DNA of 64,000 nucleotides from Streptomyces tendae (GCF_014650435.1 NZ_BMUY01000008.1:194285-258284), one strand, 5' to 3'. Positions 33,434 through 40,759 are shown, counted from the first letter of the stretch. Numbers and translations are program-made. The notes: generated by a model not told the origin, from the letters alone.

Positions 33434-34501
33434 ATGGCTCTTAACGCCACCCTCGCCGCTGAGCACGTCGCTAAGCGGGATGCTGCCCTTGCCGCACTGA
33501 CGGCCAATGCCGACGACGCTGACGCCCTTGCCGCCGTGGCCAAGCATGACGGCGCGCTTCGTGCCCTTGTCGGCGACGCCGTTGAGGCTGACGAGATTCG
33601 GCACATGTATTCGCTGGGTGCCATTCAGCGACCCGATTCCGTTCAGCGCCGGTCGCTCGATGATGTGCGCGTGCTGGGCATGCCCGTCAAGGTGGGCAAT
33701 AAGGCGTTCGCGTTTGATGAGCGCAGCGCTGACGCCCTTGACGCGCTCGACACCGGGAATTGGAATGCCGCGCCGGTCATGCTCTCTGAGGCTCCGAACG
33801 GGTCGCAGCTTCTCGGCCGAATTCAGGCGTTCACCTTCGGGTCGCGTCGCGGATATGCGCCGGTTGTCCCGCAGCTCACTGCCGCCGTTGCTGGGCGCAA
33901 TGAGCCCCTGGGTATGGGCGCCCTTGAGAACGGCGAAGTTGCCGTCTTCGACACGGTCAAGGTCAGCGCGTACGTCAAGGCACAGCACGACCACGTGCTG
34001 AATTACCCCCAGCTCGACACCACCATTGACGCCGCGATTCTGTCCGCCCTGGGCGCCGGAGTTGATGATCTACTGATCAACGGCGGTACCGACGGCGACG
34101 TGACCGTGAACGGGCTTCTCAACGTTGGCACTTCGACCGTTGCCACTCTTGACGCTGCGGGTGTCCTGGGCGCCATTGCGCGAGTCAAGGCAGCGCGCGC
34201 CACCCCGGACGCGATCGTTGTGCACCCGGACACGGAAGCGGCGCTTCTCGGCGCCATTGACGGCGCCCTTCTGGCGAAGCTTCCTGAGTTCGTCGCGCTG
34301 CCGTCGGTGCCCGCTGACACGGTCATTGTGGCGTCGCTTGCGAACGTCGCCGTTGCGCTCCGTGAAAACCTTCAGACGGCTTCTGCCACGCATCACCCTG
34401 ACCTTTTCGCGAAGGATGAGGTTGCGTTTGCCGGGCGTGCGCGTATCGGTGATGTTCTAGTGGCGAACGCCGCCCACGTTCAGGTGGTCAAGCCGGTCTA
34501 A
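33434..34501 (+). CDS. Phage major capsid protein, HK97 fold
   Basis: A 355-residue capsid protein. The first 60 residues are charged and helical like a scaffolding/delta domain. The body has the typical HK97 order: an E-loop-like segment (about 65-130), TIDAAILSALGAGVDDLLINGGTDG with the downstream GLLN, the helix AAGVLGAIARVKAA and strand TPDAIVVHPDTEAALL (A domain). The final strand GDVLVANAAHVQVVKP follows DLFAKDEVAFAGRARIG. It should build icosahedral shells. No maturation protease, portal or terminase is encoded nearby. GAAGGG precedes the ATG. An encapsulin-like shell is a less likely alternative. Confidence 0.88.
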   Translation: MALNATLAAEHVAKRDAALAALTANADDADALAAVAKHDGALRALVGDAVEADEIRHMYSLGAIQRPDSVQRRSLDDVRVLGMPVKVGNKAFAFDERSADALDALDTGNWNAAPVMLSEAPNGSQLLGRIQAFTFGSRRGYAPVVPQLTAAVAGRNEPLGMGALENGEVAVFDTVKVSAYVKAQHDHVLNYPQLDTTIDAAILSALGAGVDDLLINGGTDGDVTVNGLLNVGTSTVATLDAAGVLGAIARVKAARATPDAIVVHPDTEAALLGAIDGALLAKLPEFVALPSVPADTVIVASLANVAVALRENLQTASATHHPDLFAKDEVAFAGRARIGDVLVANAAHVQVVKPV

Positions 34502-34770
34502 TGGCGACCTTGAAGCGCGTTAGCGAAGCCTGGACGAACCTTCAGCGCATTGCAGCCGAGAAGGGTCGTCCGGGCTTCGTCCCGTGTGCCGCGCGTATCG
34601 CTTGTGACGACGTGTGGCAGCGGGAATCCGATATCGAAATGGTCGAACCGGCTGAGATACTGAGGCGCGCGAACACGGTTCTTGTCAGCGTGAAGGGCAA
34701 GGACGTCGCGCCCGTGTGCCGGTCCTGTATAGGCGTGATCCGGGAAAGGGCTATGTGGCATGAGATGTGA
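34501..34770 (+). CDS. Small protein with two Cys pairs, coupled to capsid gene
   Basis: An 89-residue protein whose ATG overlaps the capsid stop (TAATG). It starts MATLKRVSEAWTNLQRIAAEKG, and has CAARIAC near residue 29 and a CRSC pair near residue 73, which together could hold one zinc ion. No family is recognised. The coupling to the capsid gene suggests a role in particle formation, but nothing in the sequence proves it. Confidence 0.6.
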   Translation: MATLKRVSEAWTNLQRIAAEKGRPGFVPCAARIACDDVWQRESDIEMVEPAEILRRANTVLVSVKGKDVAPVCRSCIGVIRERAMWHEM

Positions 34771-34948
34771 TGTGGCGACCACGCACAGCGCAACGGTGGA
34801 CTTCGAGCCTTCGGCGTTGTCGCGAATTTACGTAGCGCGCCTGAAGGTGCGCTTTCCAAATCCGCCACTGAAACACGACGGCATGGTGTGCGACCCGTGC
34901 GAACAGTGGCTACAACTTCGAAGCTGGGGGCTTGTCGGTGATGATTGA
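34760..34948 (+). CDS. Small protein of unknown function
   Basis: A 62-residue protein overlapping both neighbours (11 bases with the upstream gene, 8 with the downstream gene). It has one C-x2-C pair (VCDPCEQW) and a basic middle (VARLKVRFPNPPLKHDG). The tight overlaps support translation. Function unknown. Confidence 0.5.
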   Translation: MRCDVATTHSATVDFEPSALSRIYVARLKVRFPNPPLKHDGMVCDPCEQWLQLRSWGLVGDD

Positions 34949-35363
34949 GAAGTTGCGCGAGAAGCGCGAGAAGTGGCGGACGCAGAGAGACCGGGAACTG
35001 ATTACGCATGGCGCCCGCTTCGCTGCGGGCAATGATTCCTTGCCGGTTCTGTGCACTGAGTGTGCCCGTTACGGCCACGTCCTGGGGGCAGTGGCAGCGC
35101 GGACGGATAGGGGGGTGTCCATCATGGACAGGCAGTGCGCGATAGAGGGGGGTGCCCGATTCCTATCCCTGGGTGAGTGCGTCGAGCGTGCGGGCAAGCT
35201 GGGTATTGAGCTTCGACCTAAGCGCACTTCGGCGCCGTCCCCTATCGGCGTGATCACAGCGAAGACCGATTACGAGAATGCCACGCTGATATTCAATGCC
35301 ACTTCGGGCAAGGCCACGCGCGGCCACGTTGCGCACCTCGGAGCGGCAAGACGGCGCGGCTGA
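34941..35363 (+). CDS. Small Cys-containing protein of unknown function
   Basis: A 140-residue protein beginning with a charged helix (MIEKLREKREKWRTQRDREL), then a C-x2-C pair (VLCTECARYG) and two more cysteines at DRQCAIEGG and LGECVERAG, enough for one zinc site. Starts at TTG 34932 or GTG 34938 are possible; ATG 34941 follows a G-rich stretch at a good distance. It is the last gene of the capsid-led run, and the second palindromic operator lies five bases after its stop. Confidence 0.55.
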   Translation: MIEKLREKREKWRTQRDRELITHGARFAAGNDSLPVLCTECARYGHVLGAVAARTDRGVSIMDRQCAIEGGARFLSLGECVERAGKLGIELRPKRTSAPSPIGVITAKTDYENATLIFNATSGKATRGHVAHLGAARRRG

Positions 35364-35367
35364 TCAG

Positions 35368-35385
35368 CCTACTCACGTGAGTAGA
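35368..35385. promoter_or_regulatory. 18-bp palindromic operator, copy 2
   Basis: CTACTCACGTGAGTAG (35369-35384) is a perfect 16-bp palindrome. It differs from copy 1 at 33306 only at the centre and the last base. It lies in the 370-base gap between the capsid-led genes and the next small gene, which otherwise holds only a hairpin and a second type of palindrome. Two matching sites 2 kb apart on the same strand suggest one regulator controlling two transcripts of the element. Confidence 0.75.
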
Positions 35386-35589
35386 TTGATGGCTTCACCT
35401 TAGTGAAGTGACGGCCCATCAGCTTTTTGCCGGCTCGGGATGTTTGCCCAGGTCAAGGCGATGCGTGATGGGTCGTTTGCTTTGCATTTCGATTCGCATT
35501 AGGGGCGGAGGCGGCTCCAAAGTTCAGCCGAAGTGCCCTCAGCGATCCCGGCCCCAGCTCGGAAAACGCACGCTAGGTGTGACGCCGGA

Positions 35590-35630
35590 CCCAGGCGCCC
35601 CCAAAGCCAAAATTCGTTGGGGCACCTGGG
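35590..35630 (+). terminator. Hairpin terminator of the capsid-led transcript
   Basis: CCCAGGCGCCCC and GGGGCACCTGGG pair with one mismatch around a 17-base loop. Confidence 0.6.
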
Positions 35631-35685
35631 TTGTGGGCGTCGAAGGGTGTCGAGAATGCGCAAGTAAGCAAGCGCTTAGCGAGTA

Positions 35686-35701
35686 GTTAACGGGCGTTAA
35701 C
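35686..35701. promoter_or_regulatory. Palindrome GTTAACG-GG-CGTTAAC
   Basis: A perfect 7+7 inverted repeat with a two-base centre lies 36 bases before the start of the small zinc-finger gene at 35737. It is a different sequence from the CTACTCA operators, so a second regulator may act here. Confidence 0.55.
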
Positions 35702-35736
35702 CATGCCCCAGGTGACCGACCACCTTGACGGAAGGC

Positions 35737-36000
35737 ATGACGACGAACACGGCCGAAGGTCACCCGCTGAGCACTCAGGCAGCGCGACGACGGTTCAACA
35801 AGGAAATGCGCACGAAGGGCATTCCGGCGAAGGTCTGTGGGCGCTGCCGCGCTGTGAAGGGGGTGGACGCCTTCAGCAAGAGTGGATATTGCGCGCCGTG
35901 CAACCTGAGTAAGAGCGACCGGCACCCTTACGAATGGCTTGCCGAACGGTTCGCCGGAACGCCGCTTGCCGAAGCCCTGAGCGCCGCTGTAAGCGCCTGA
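35737..36000 (+). CDS. Small zinc-finger protein
   Basis: An 87-residue protein with one clear zinc site: KVCGRCRAVKGVDAFSKSGYCAPCN (two C-x2-C pairs 15 residues apart), similar to the finger at the start of phage endonuclease VII-like proteins, but no nuclease domain follows. The ATG at 35737 is chosen; a TTG at 35725 is possible. It is transcribed towards the XRE-TPR gene and separated from it by a two-sided terminator. Confidence 0.6.
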   Translation: MTTNTAEGHPLSTQAARRRFNKEMRTKGIPAKVCGRCRAVKGVDAFSKSGYCAPCNLSKSDRHPYEWLAERFAGTPLAEALSAAVSA

Positions 36001-36011
36001 GAGCGCGAAAG

Positions 36012-36057
36012 AGCCCCGTACTAGCTTCCCTTCGCTGGGAGGCCGGTACGGGGCTTT
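36012..36057. terminator. Bidirectional terminator inside the element
   Basis: AGCCCCGTAC and its complement GTACGGGGCT close a hairpin with an inner CTTCCC/GGGAGG helix. It is followed by TTTCTG on the plus strand and lies between convergent genes. Confidence 0.75.
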
Positions 36058-36065
36058 CTGTGCGT

Positions 36066-37280
36066 TCAGGCGGCGTTGTCTGCCAGTAGGGACGCGACTT
36101 CGGGAACGTCGGCAAAGTCGCCGAGTCGAGCAAGCACCACGCGCACCCGTTCCGCTGTGCGCTCCGAAGCGACGTCGGCGGAAATGCTGATCACCCGTTC
36201 CGCCACTGCCGCCGCTTCCTCCGGCTCATTGGCGTCAGCAAGGGCGACGGCGAGCCATGACAGGTACAGCGCCATTTCGCGCGTGTGTGTGGCGTCGTAT
36301 TCGCTGAGCACTTCCCGGAGCAACGGCACAGCGCGCAACGGGCGGTGAATCTCCGTGTAGATGCGGGATTCCATGACGCGAAGTTCCCCAGGGTCCACCC
36401 AATACAGGTAGGCAGGCGACTCGATACCGGCGCCGTCTTCGCTGAGTGCTTCTGAAGCTTCCCCCAGCGCGCGAATGGCGTGTTGTCCGTTCTCTCTTCC
36501 CCCGGCTTTTGTGTGCGCCCAGGCCACACGGTCCAGGTACAGCGCACGGGCTTTGGGCGGAGCTTCGGCCCTTGCGTCGTTGAATGCTGCCTGGGCGAGC
36601 GTGAGTCCTTCGGCTTCCCGACCCGTGTTACTCATCTGGTAGGCCAGTGATCCGGCGATATTCCCGGCCAGCGTGTGAGCCTCTGCCTGCCTTGCTGCGC
36701 TGATGCCTAGTCGGTAAATGCGCTCAGCTTCGTCATGCTGTCCTGCATCGCTGGCAATCCATCCTGCAATCTGGGCCAACTCGCCGATCTGTCTTAGGAG
36801 TTGGCGCCCAACGTCAGCCGTGTGCGCGCCTTCCCGGTACAGCTTCACGGCGGAGCGAAGTTCCCGGAGCGCCGGGCGGATTAGGTCGCCACCCGCTAAC
36901 ACGTCGTCGGCAAGCCGAAGCCCGTGAACGCGCTTCTGTAGGTCGTCCACTTGCCCAATGCCGATACGTCGCCCCGTATGGGCGCTGAGGGGCGCTAGCG
37001 GGTCGTCGTCGGGCAGGAAGTCGGCAAGGGTCGGCAACGGGGGCTCAGCGGGCTTCTGTGGCGTTTTCAGCGCGTCCACGGGAACGCCGAATGCGGCAGC
37101 GATGAACGGCAACCATTCTCGGGGCGTGCGCTTGCCGGTTTCCCAGCGGCTCACTTCCTGCCGCCCGACCGGCTCACCCTGCATGCGCGCCGCCCGGCAC
37201 ACTTCGCGCGCTAGGCGTGCCTGACTCCACCCGCGCTCTTCGCGTAGGCGTCGGATGTTGGCCCCGATTGCGCTGCTCAT
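36066..37280 (-). CDS. XRE-family regulator with TPR-rich C-terminus
   Basis: A 404-residue regulator. The HTH_XRE domain is at residues 4-65 (IGANIRRLREERGWSQARLAREV, VGRQEVSRWETGKRTP). The remainder is helical, TPR-like (GQHDEAERIYRLGISAARQA, EAEGLTLAQAAFNDA, EEAAAVAERVISIS). Similar proteins in Streptomyces sense peptides or protein partners through the TPR part. It is the only large regulator on the element, so it is the likely repressor of the main operon or of excision. It is divergent from two small genes; the 75-base gap has TGGCC repeated six bases apart. Confidence 0.85.
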   Translation of the reverse strand: MSSAIGANIRRLREERGWSQARLAREVCRAARMQGEPVGRQEVSRWETGKRTPREWLPFIAAAFGVPVDALKTPQKPAEPPLPTLADFLPDDDPLAPLSAHTGRRIGIGQVDDLQKRVHGLRLADDVLAGGDLIRPALRELRSAVKLYREGAHTADVGRQLLRQIGELAQIAGWIASDAGQHDEAERIYRLGISAARQAEAHTLAGNIAGSLAYQMSNTGREAEGLTLAQAAFNDARAEAPPKARALYLDRVAWAHTKAGGRENGQHAIRALGEASEALSEDGAGIESPAYLYWVDPGELRVMESRIYTEIHRPLRAVPLLREVLSEYDATHTREMALYLSWLAVALADANEPEEAAAVAERVISISADVASERTAERVRVVLARLGDFADVPEVASLLADNAA

Positions 37281-37355
37281 AGGTCCAGTCTGGCCGACAG
37301 TTGGCCTACACGGGGCCGCTAGTCCTAGATCCACTTCGGGCGGACGCTGAGGCGC

Positions 37356-37553
37356 ATGACGGAACCGAACCGATATCCGGCCGCGCCGGTCGAACTTCCG
37401 TACCGGGGCGACGAGTTGGAGCCGACACCGGTTGACGGGTGCGCCGGTTGTGCCGAACTGGCGAAGGTGCGTGGCTGGGCGCGTGCTGGCAACGATCACA
37501 CGACCGTGTCTGACTGCAATGTCCTCATGGCACGGCACCCGGACGGGCACTGA
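37356..37553 (+). CDS. Small acidic protein divergent from the XRE-TPR regulator
   Basis: A 65-residue protein (MTEPNRYPAAPVELPYRGDE start) with a C-x2-C pair in GCAGCAELAKV and one more Cys near the end. It overlaps the next gene by TGATG. Small genes of this type frequently sit opposite XRE-TPR regulators in Streptomyces and may be the regulator's partner. No function is known. Confidence 0.55.
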   Translation: MTEPNRYPAAPVELPYRGDELEPTPVDGCAGCAELAKVRGWARAGNDHTTVSDCNVLMARHPDGH

Positions 37554-37792
37554 TGACCACGGCGCCGGGAAGGGTCCGCAGCGCTGTCACGGTGAAGCGT
37601 CGGCGGACACCCCCAGCGAAGACCGCGAAGCCGCCGCCGGACCCCGTGACCTACTGCGGGTGCTGCGCCGGGTGGGGTGCGATTTGGTGTGACGGATGCT
37701 GCGGCTTCGACGGGTGTGCGCTGTGCCGCTGGACGTACAAGCGCCCGTGTCCCGTCTGCGTCGGCGGTAACGCGGAGCGCATCCGCTGGTGA
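37553..37792 (+). CDS. Cys-rich protein with DnaJ-like zinc centre
   Basis: A 79-residue protein. After a basic N-terminus it carries YCGCCAGWGAIWCDGCCG, then CALCRW and CPVCVGG: four C-x2-C units with C-x2-C-x-G-x-G character, like the cysteine-rich centre of DnaJ. There is no J domain. It may be a zinc-dependent protein-binding module. It is coupled to the preceding gene and is the last gene before attR. Confidence 0.55.
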   Translation: MTTAPGRVRSAVTVKRRRTPPAKTAKPPPDPVTYCGCCAGWGAIWCDGCCGFDGCALCRWTYKRPCPVCVGGNAERIRW

Positions 37793-37854
37793 GACTCCGG
37801 CCCGCTGAGCGACGGCGAGAAGTGCAGCTCAGCGTGTCGGTACCGCCCCGTCTG

Positions 37855-37875
37855 TGGCTCTCCCCCCGTGAGCCA
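37855..37875 (+). terminator. Hairpin near the right end of the element
   Basis: TGGCTC and GAGCCA pair around a 9-base loop, 60 bases after the Cys-rich gene and 65 bases before attR. It would stop transcription from leaving the element. Confidence 0.4.
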
Positions 37876-37917
37876 TGGGCGGGCGTCCGTCTGCCCAGGT
37901 CAAGCACCCCGCGCTAA

Positions 37918-37965
37918 GGTGTTGTTGCGTTGGTTCACGGGCACCAGATGGCGAAGAAGACCATC
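37918..37965. other. attR: right junction of the integrated element
   Basis: The element arm GGTGTTGTTGCGTTGGTTCA (37918-37937) is followed by CGGG and CACCAG (37942-37947), then ltrA sequence. Joining this end to the left end gives an attP with two 20-bp inverted arms around a 10-base centre CGGGCACCAG, the usual architecture for serine integrases. The symmetry centre falls at the first C-A of CACCAG, so CA is the predicted crossover dinucleotide. Confidence 0.9.
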
Positions 37966-38189
37966 GCGTAGTGGAGGACACCCTCGCCGGCATGCCCCTG
38001 AGCGACGGCGTGCACCAACTGGACGCCCGCCTGGGCGATGGCGACGACGAAGCAGAGGTCGAAGAAGAGCTCCAGCGGCGTGGCGACGCGGTGCGATTCG
38101 TGCCGGTGGCGGGCCTTCAGCCGGCGCACCGGAGGGTGGCCGTCGGGCGGCGGCCCGGAGGGCGCGCTCGCGGAGGAGGGACTGGACAT
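37942..38189 (-). pseudogene. ltrA: ltrA, N-terminal part (split by the element)
   Basis: This encodes the first 82 residues of LtrA, from ATG 38189 (GGGAG upstream) through the first membrane segment (LELFFDLCFVVAIAQAG) to FFAIW at the junction. In the present arrangement the frame reads two more residues and stops at 37935 inside the element. Rejoined to 27865-28849 it gives a 1,233-base, 411-codon gene with no frameshift, so ltrA is intact except for the insertion. Confidence 0.9.
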
Positions 38190-38302
38190 CATGGCTCCCA
38201 GCACAGCAGAGACGGCGTGGATGTGCTTGTGGACGGGCCCCGCCGCCGGGACGAGCGGGGCGGAGGGGACGCCGTCCACGGAGCGAGCCGTACCCTGGGA
38301 GC

Positions 38303-38482
38303 ATGAGTACCACCCCCGACCCCGAGCCCCCGGCGCCCAGGCCCGCGCTGGTCTTCGACGACCCGCTGGACCAGCAGAGCTCGGACGACACCGACCGCGG
38401 CTGGGGCGAGCGGCCCGAGGGCGGCGACAGCGCGGCCGACCTGAAGCGCTTCCTCGACGAGAAGCCGCCCCACCACCTGTGA
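38303..38482 (+). CDS. Small conserved acidic protein
   Basis: A 59-residue acidic, Pro-rich protein (MSTTPDPEPPAPRPALVFDD start, DLKRFLDEKPPHHL end) with GGGAG before the ATG. The composition and ending look like a small protein that I recall beside ltrA and mscL in other Streptomyces. It is divergent from ltrA and convergent with mscL, ending 10 bases from the mscL stop. Function unknown. Confidence 0.65.
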   Translation: MSTTPDPEPPAPRPALVFDDPLDQQSSDDTDRGWGERPEGGDSAADLKRFLDEKPPHHL

Positions 38483-38492
38483 GCCGCAGGCC

Positions 38493-38963
38493 CTAAGAGC
38501 GGTCGTGCCCCGAGCCGCGCTGGGCGATCAGCGCGTCGCGGATCTCCTTGAGCACCTCCAGCTCGGAGACCTCGATGACCTCCTCGGCGCTCTCCTTCGC
38601 CTTGCGGCGGGCCTCCTGCCGGGCCAGGTACTTCGACATGGGCAGCACCATCAGGAAGTAGACGACGGCCGCGGTGATCAGGAACGTGAGGGTGGCACCC
38701 AGCACGTGGCCCCACAGGATCCGCACGCCCGTGGCGCTGTCGCCGGTCCCGGTGCACGGGCCCTTCAGACAGGAGCTGTAGCTGTCCAGGCTCTGCGTGC
38801 CGAACGCCCCGACCAGCGGGTTGATGACCCCCTCCACCACCGAGTTGACGATTTTGGTGAAGGCGGCGCCGATGACGACCGCCACCGCCAGGTCGATGAC
38901 GTTGCCGCGCATCAGGAAGGCTTTGAAGCCCTGCCAGACGCTCGGCGCGTTCTTCTCGCTCAC
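38493..38963 (-). CDS. mscL: Large-conductance mechanosensitive channel MscL
   Basis: A 156-residue channel that opens under membrane tension to release solutes during osmotic downshock. The N-terminal amphipathic helix and TM1 read GFKAFLMRGNVIDLAVAVVIGAAFTKIVNSVVEGVINP, the defining family segment. A short periplasmic loop with a Cys pair (SSCLKGPCTG) leads to TM2 (TLTFLITAAVVYFLMVLP) and a charged cytoplasmic helix. The start is GTG at 38963; the longer open frame adds unrelated residues. Confidence 0.95.
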   Translation of the reverse strand: MSEKNAPSVWQGFKAFLMRGNVIDLAVAVVIGAAFTKIVNSVVEGVINPLVGAFGTQSLDSYSSCLKGPCTGTGDSATGVRILWGHVLGATLTFLITAAVVYFLMVLPMSKYLARQEARRKAKESAEEVIEVSELEVLKEIRDALIAQRGSGHDRS

Positions 38964-39074
38964 GGTGGGAGCACTCCTCGCTCGAACAGGTACAGGAACC
39001 AAACGCTCCGCAACCTACGACAGCGTTGGGCCATCCTGTCCAATCCGATCCCTCGAACGAGGGACTTGACCGGC

Positions 39075-39683
39075 TCAGCACAGAGTCACCGCCAACCGCT
39101 CCGTGGTACCGGCGCCGACCAGTCGGTGCGCGGTGGCGCGCGGCACCGAGACGACGACCAGCGCCCCGCCCGCCGCCGGGTCCGCCTCGGGTTGTGGGAT
39201 CTTCGTCACCCGCACACCGCGCGCGATCACGGAGGCGTCGCTCGCACCGCCCTCGCCGGTCGCGACGACGTCGACCCGGTCGCCCGGCCTGAGCAGCCGC
39301 ACCGTGCCCGCGTCGGCGATGCGCACCGGCGCCGCCACCAGCCGCGTGCCGTGCCGCTCGCCCACCGGATCGGCCACCGGGTGCCCCCGAGCCCGCCGCG
39401 TGTCCTGCCCGCCGGCCTCCGGATGCGGGCCCGCCGCCACCAGTGCGGCGGCGGTGACGACGAGCCCGGCGGCCAGTGCACGCCGCCGGTGCGCCACGAG
39501 CCGGTGCAGGGCACGGCGCCCGCCGCGCACCCGCACCGGGGCGAAGTGCGGCACCTCGCAGGTGGGCGGCGCGTCGGTGCCGGGCGGAAGCGGCGAAGGG
39601 AACGAGGAGGAGGACGAGGGAAAGACTGAGGAGGAACCCGAGGAGGAGAGCGGGGGAGAAGAGGGCAGGGCGGGACGGAACAC
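39075..39683 (-). CDS. SAF-domain protein, CpaB/RcpC-like
   Basis: A protein of about 202 residues. The first 35 residues are Ser/Pro-rich, then a basic stretch (RRALHRLVAHRRRA) and one membrane segment (ALAAGLVVTAAALVAAG, about 70-86). The rest is a SAF domain (about 110-165, VAAPVRIADAGTVRLLRPGDRVDVVAT), followed by the strand-rich CpaB ending (GGALVVVSVPRATAHRLVG). Such proteins help assemble Flp/Tad pili, but no other pilus gene is near. The GTG at 39683 has AGGTGG upstream; the exact start is uncertain. Confidence 0.75.
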   Translation of the reverse strand: MFRPALPSSPPLSSSGSSSVFPSSSSSFPSPLPPGTDAPPTCEVPHFAPVRVRGGRRALHRLVAHRRRALAAGLVVTAAALVAAGPHPEAGGQDTRRARGHPVADPVGERHGTRLVAAPVRIADAGTVRLLRPGDRVDVVATGEGGASDASVIARGVRVTKIPQPEADPAAGGALVVVSVPRATAHRLVGAGTTERLAVTLC

Positions 39684-39774
39684 GGGACCACCACCTGTGA
39701 CGAGGGACCGGCTTGCGCTCCCACGATGAGGCTTCTCGCCGCGCCCCGCCGACGCCCGTGGACCACCGACCGGT

Positions 39775-39783
39775 TGTGGACAA
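39775..39783 (-). promoter_or_regulatory. Single consensus DnaA box
   Basis: TTGTCCACA (minus strand) matches the Streptomyces DnaA box exactly. It is isolated, between the SAF-domain and MTA phosphorylase genes, and may be coincidental. Confidence 0.3.
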
Positions 39784-39856
39784 CTCCCTCACCGGAACGT
39801 GGCGTTCCCCGGCCTCCCGCCTGCCTCAGGCCCGCCTCGGCCCGCCCGCCACACCC

Positions 39857-40759
39857 CTACGGCAGCGCGATCCCCGGATCCATGCCGCCCAGCGCCGCCC
39901 CGCACGGGCAGTCCCGCTCCCCGGTGGCGGGCAGCGCGGCCACCGCGTCGAACAGGACGCCCCGCAGCCGGTCGACGTTCGCCGCGAACACCCGCAGCAC
40001 CTCCTCGTGCGAGACGCCCTCGCCGCTCTCCGCACCGGCGTCGAGGTCGGTCACCAGGGTCAGGGAGGTGTAGCAGAGCTCCAGCTCGCGGGCGAGGGCC
40101 GCCTCCGGGTGGCCGGTCATGCCCACCACCGACCAACCCTGCGCCCGGTGCCACAGGGACTCCGCGCGGGTCCCGAAGCGGGGCCCCTCGACCACGACCA
40201 GGGTGCCGCCGTCCACGGGCTCCCACTCCCGCCCCCGGGCCGCCTTCAACGCGGCCGCCCGTCCGGTGGGGCAGTACGGGTCGGCCAGCGACACGTGCAC
40301 CACGTTGGGCACGCTGCCGTCGGACAGCGGCAGCCCGTCGAAGTAGGTCGACGGGCGGGACTTGGTGCGGTCGACGAACTGGTCCGGCACCAGCAGCGTG
40401 CCCGGCCCGTACTCGGGGCGCAGACCGCCGACCGCGCACGGTCCGAAGACCTGGCGCGCACCCACCGAGCGCAGTGCCCACAGGTTGGCGCGGTAGTTGA
40501 TCCGGTGCGGCGGCAGATGGTGGCCGCGGCCGTGCCGGGGGAGGAAGGCGACCCGCCGGCCGGCGACCTCGCCGACGAAGAGGGAGTCGCTGGGCGGCCC
40601 GTAGGGGGTGTCCACCCGGACCTCGGTGACGTCGTCGAGGAACGAGTAGAACCCGGAGCCGCCGATCACGCCGATCTCGGCCTGCACGTTCTGGGCCCGC
40701 ACACTCTGGGCCTGCACGTTCTCGACCTGCACGTTCTCGGCCTGCACCTTGTTCGCCAT
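39857..40759 (-). CDS. mtnP: S-methyl-5'-thioadenosine phosphorylase
   Basis: A 300-residue phosphorylase that cleaves methylthioadenosine with phosphate during methionine salvage. Family features are IGVIGGSGFYSFLDD, the phosphate-binding FLPRHGRGHHLPPHRINYRANLWAL, GPCAVGGLRPE, VVVEGPRFGTRAES and VVGMTGHPEAALARELELCYTSL. Residues 5-27 are five tandem V-Q/R-A-x-N-type repeats from 15-base DNA repeats (40681-40755), which may be an artefact of the chosen ATG: a GTG just before IGVIGG would remove them. It is the terminal gene before an intergenic hairpin. Confidence 0.9.
   Translation of the reverse strand: MANKVQAENVQVENVQAQSVRAQNVQAEIGVIGGSGFYSFLDDVTEVRVDTPYGPPSDSLFVGEVAGRRVAFLPRHGRGHHLPPHRINYRANLWALRSVGARQVFGPCAVGGLRPEYGPGTLLVPDQFVDRTKSRPSTYFDGLPLSDGSVPNVVHVSLADPYCPTGRAAALKAARGREWEPVDGGTLVVVEGPRFGTRAESLWHRAQGWSVVGMTGHPEAALARELELCYTSLTLVTDLDAGAESGEGVSHEEVLRVFAANVDRLRGVLFDAVAALPATGERDCPCGAALGGMDPGIALP

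Larger units (their letters stand above)
28850..37947. mobile_element. 9.1-kb integrated element in ltrA, probable phage satellite
   Basis: The element is bounded by CACCAG at both ends and occupies 9,092 bp counting one copy. It has a serine recombinase at the left end, a long run of tightly overlapped plus-strand genes (31584-33279 and 33434-35363), two 18-bp palindromic operators, and a minus-strand XRE-TPR regulator with two divergent small genes at the right end. The only phage structural gene is one HK97-type major capsid protein; no portal, terminase, maturation protease, tail or lysis gene is recognisable. Codons ending in T and A and some AT-rich gaps differ from the flanking chromosome. 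Either it is a satellite that borrows a helper phage's packaging and tails, or a very reduced prophage. The intact open frames and the precise ends favour a functional element. Confidence 0.88.

Noticed and set aside
33434..34501. Calling the capsid-like gene an encapsulin nanocompartment shell
   Set aside because: No cargo enzyme with a targeting tail is adjacent, the protein has a scaffold-like N-terminal helix region, and its setting is a phage-type integrated element.
39775..39783. A chromosomal origin at the DnaA box
   Set aside because: A single nine-base match occurs often by chance; there is no cluster of boxes and no dnaA or dnaN nearby.
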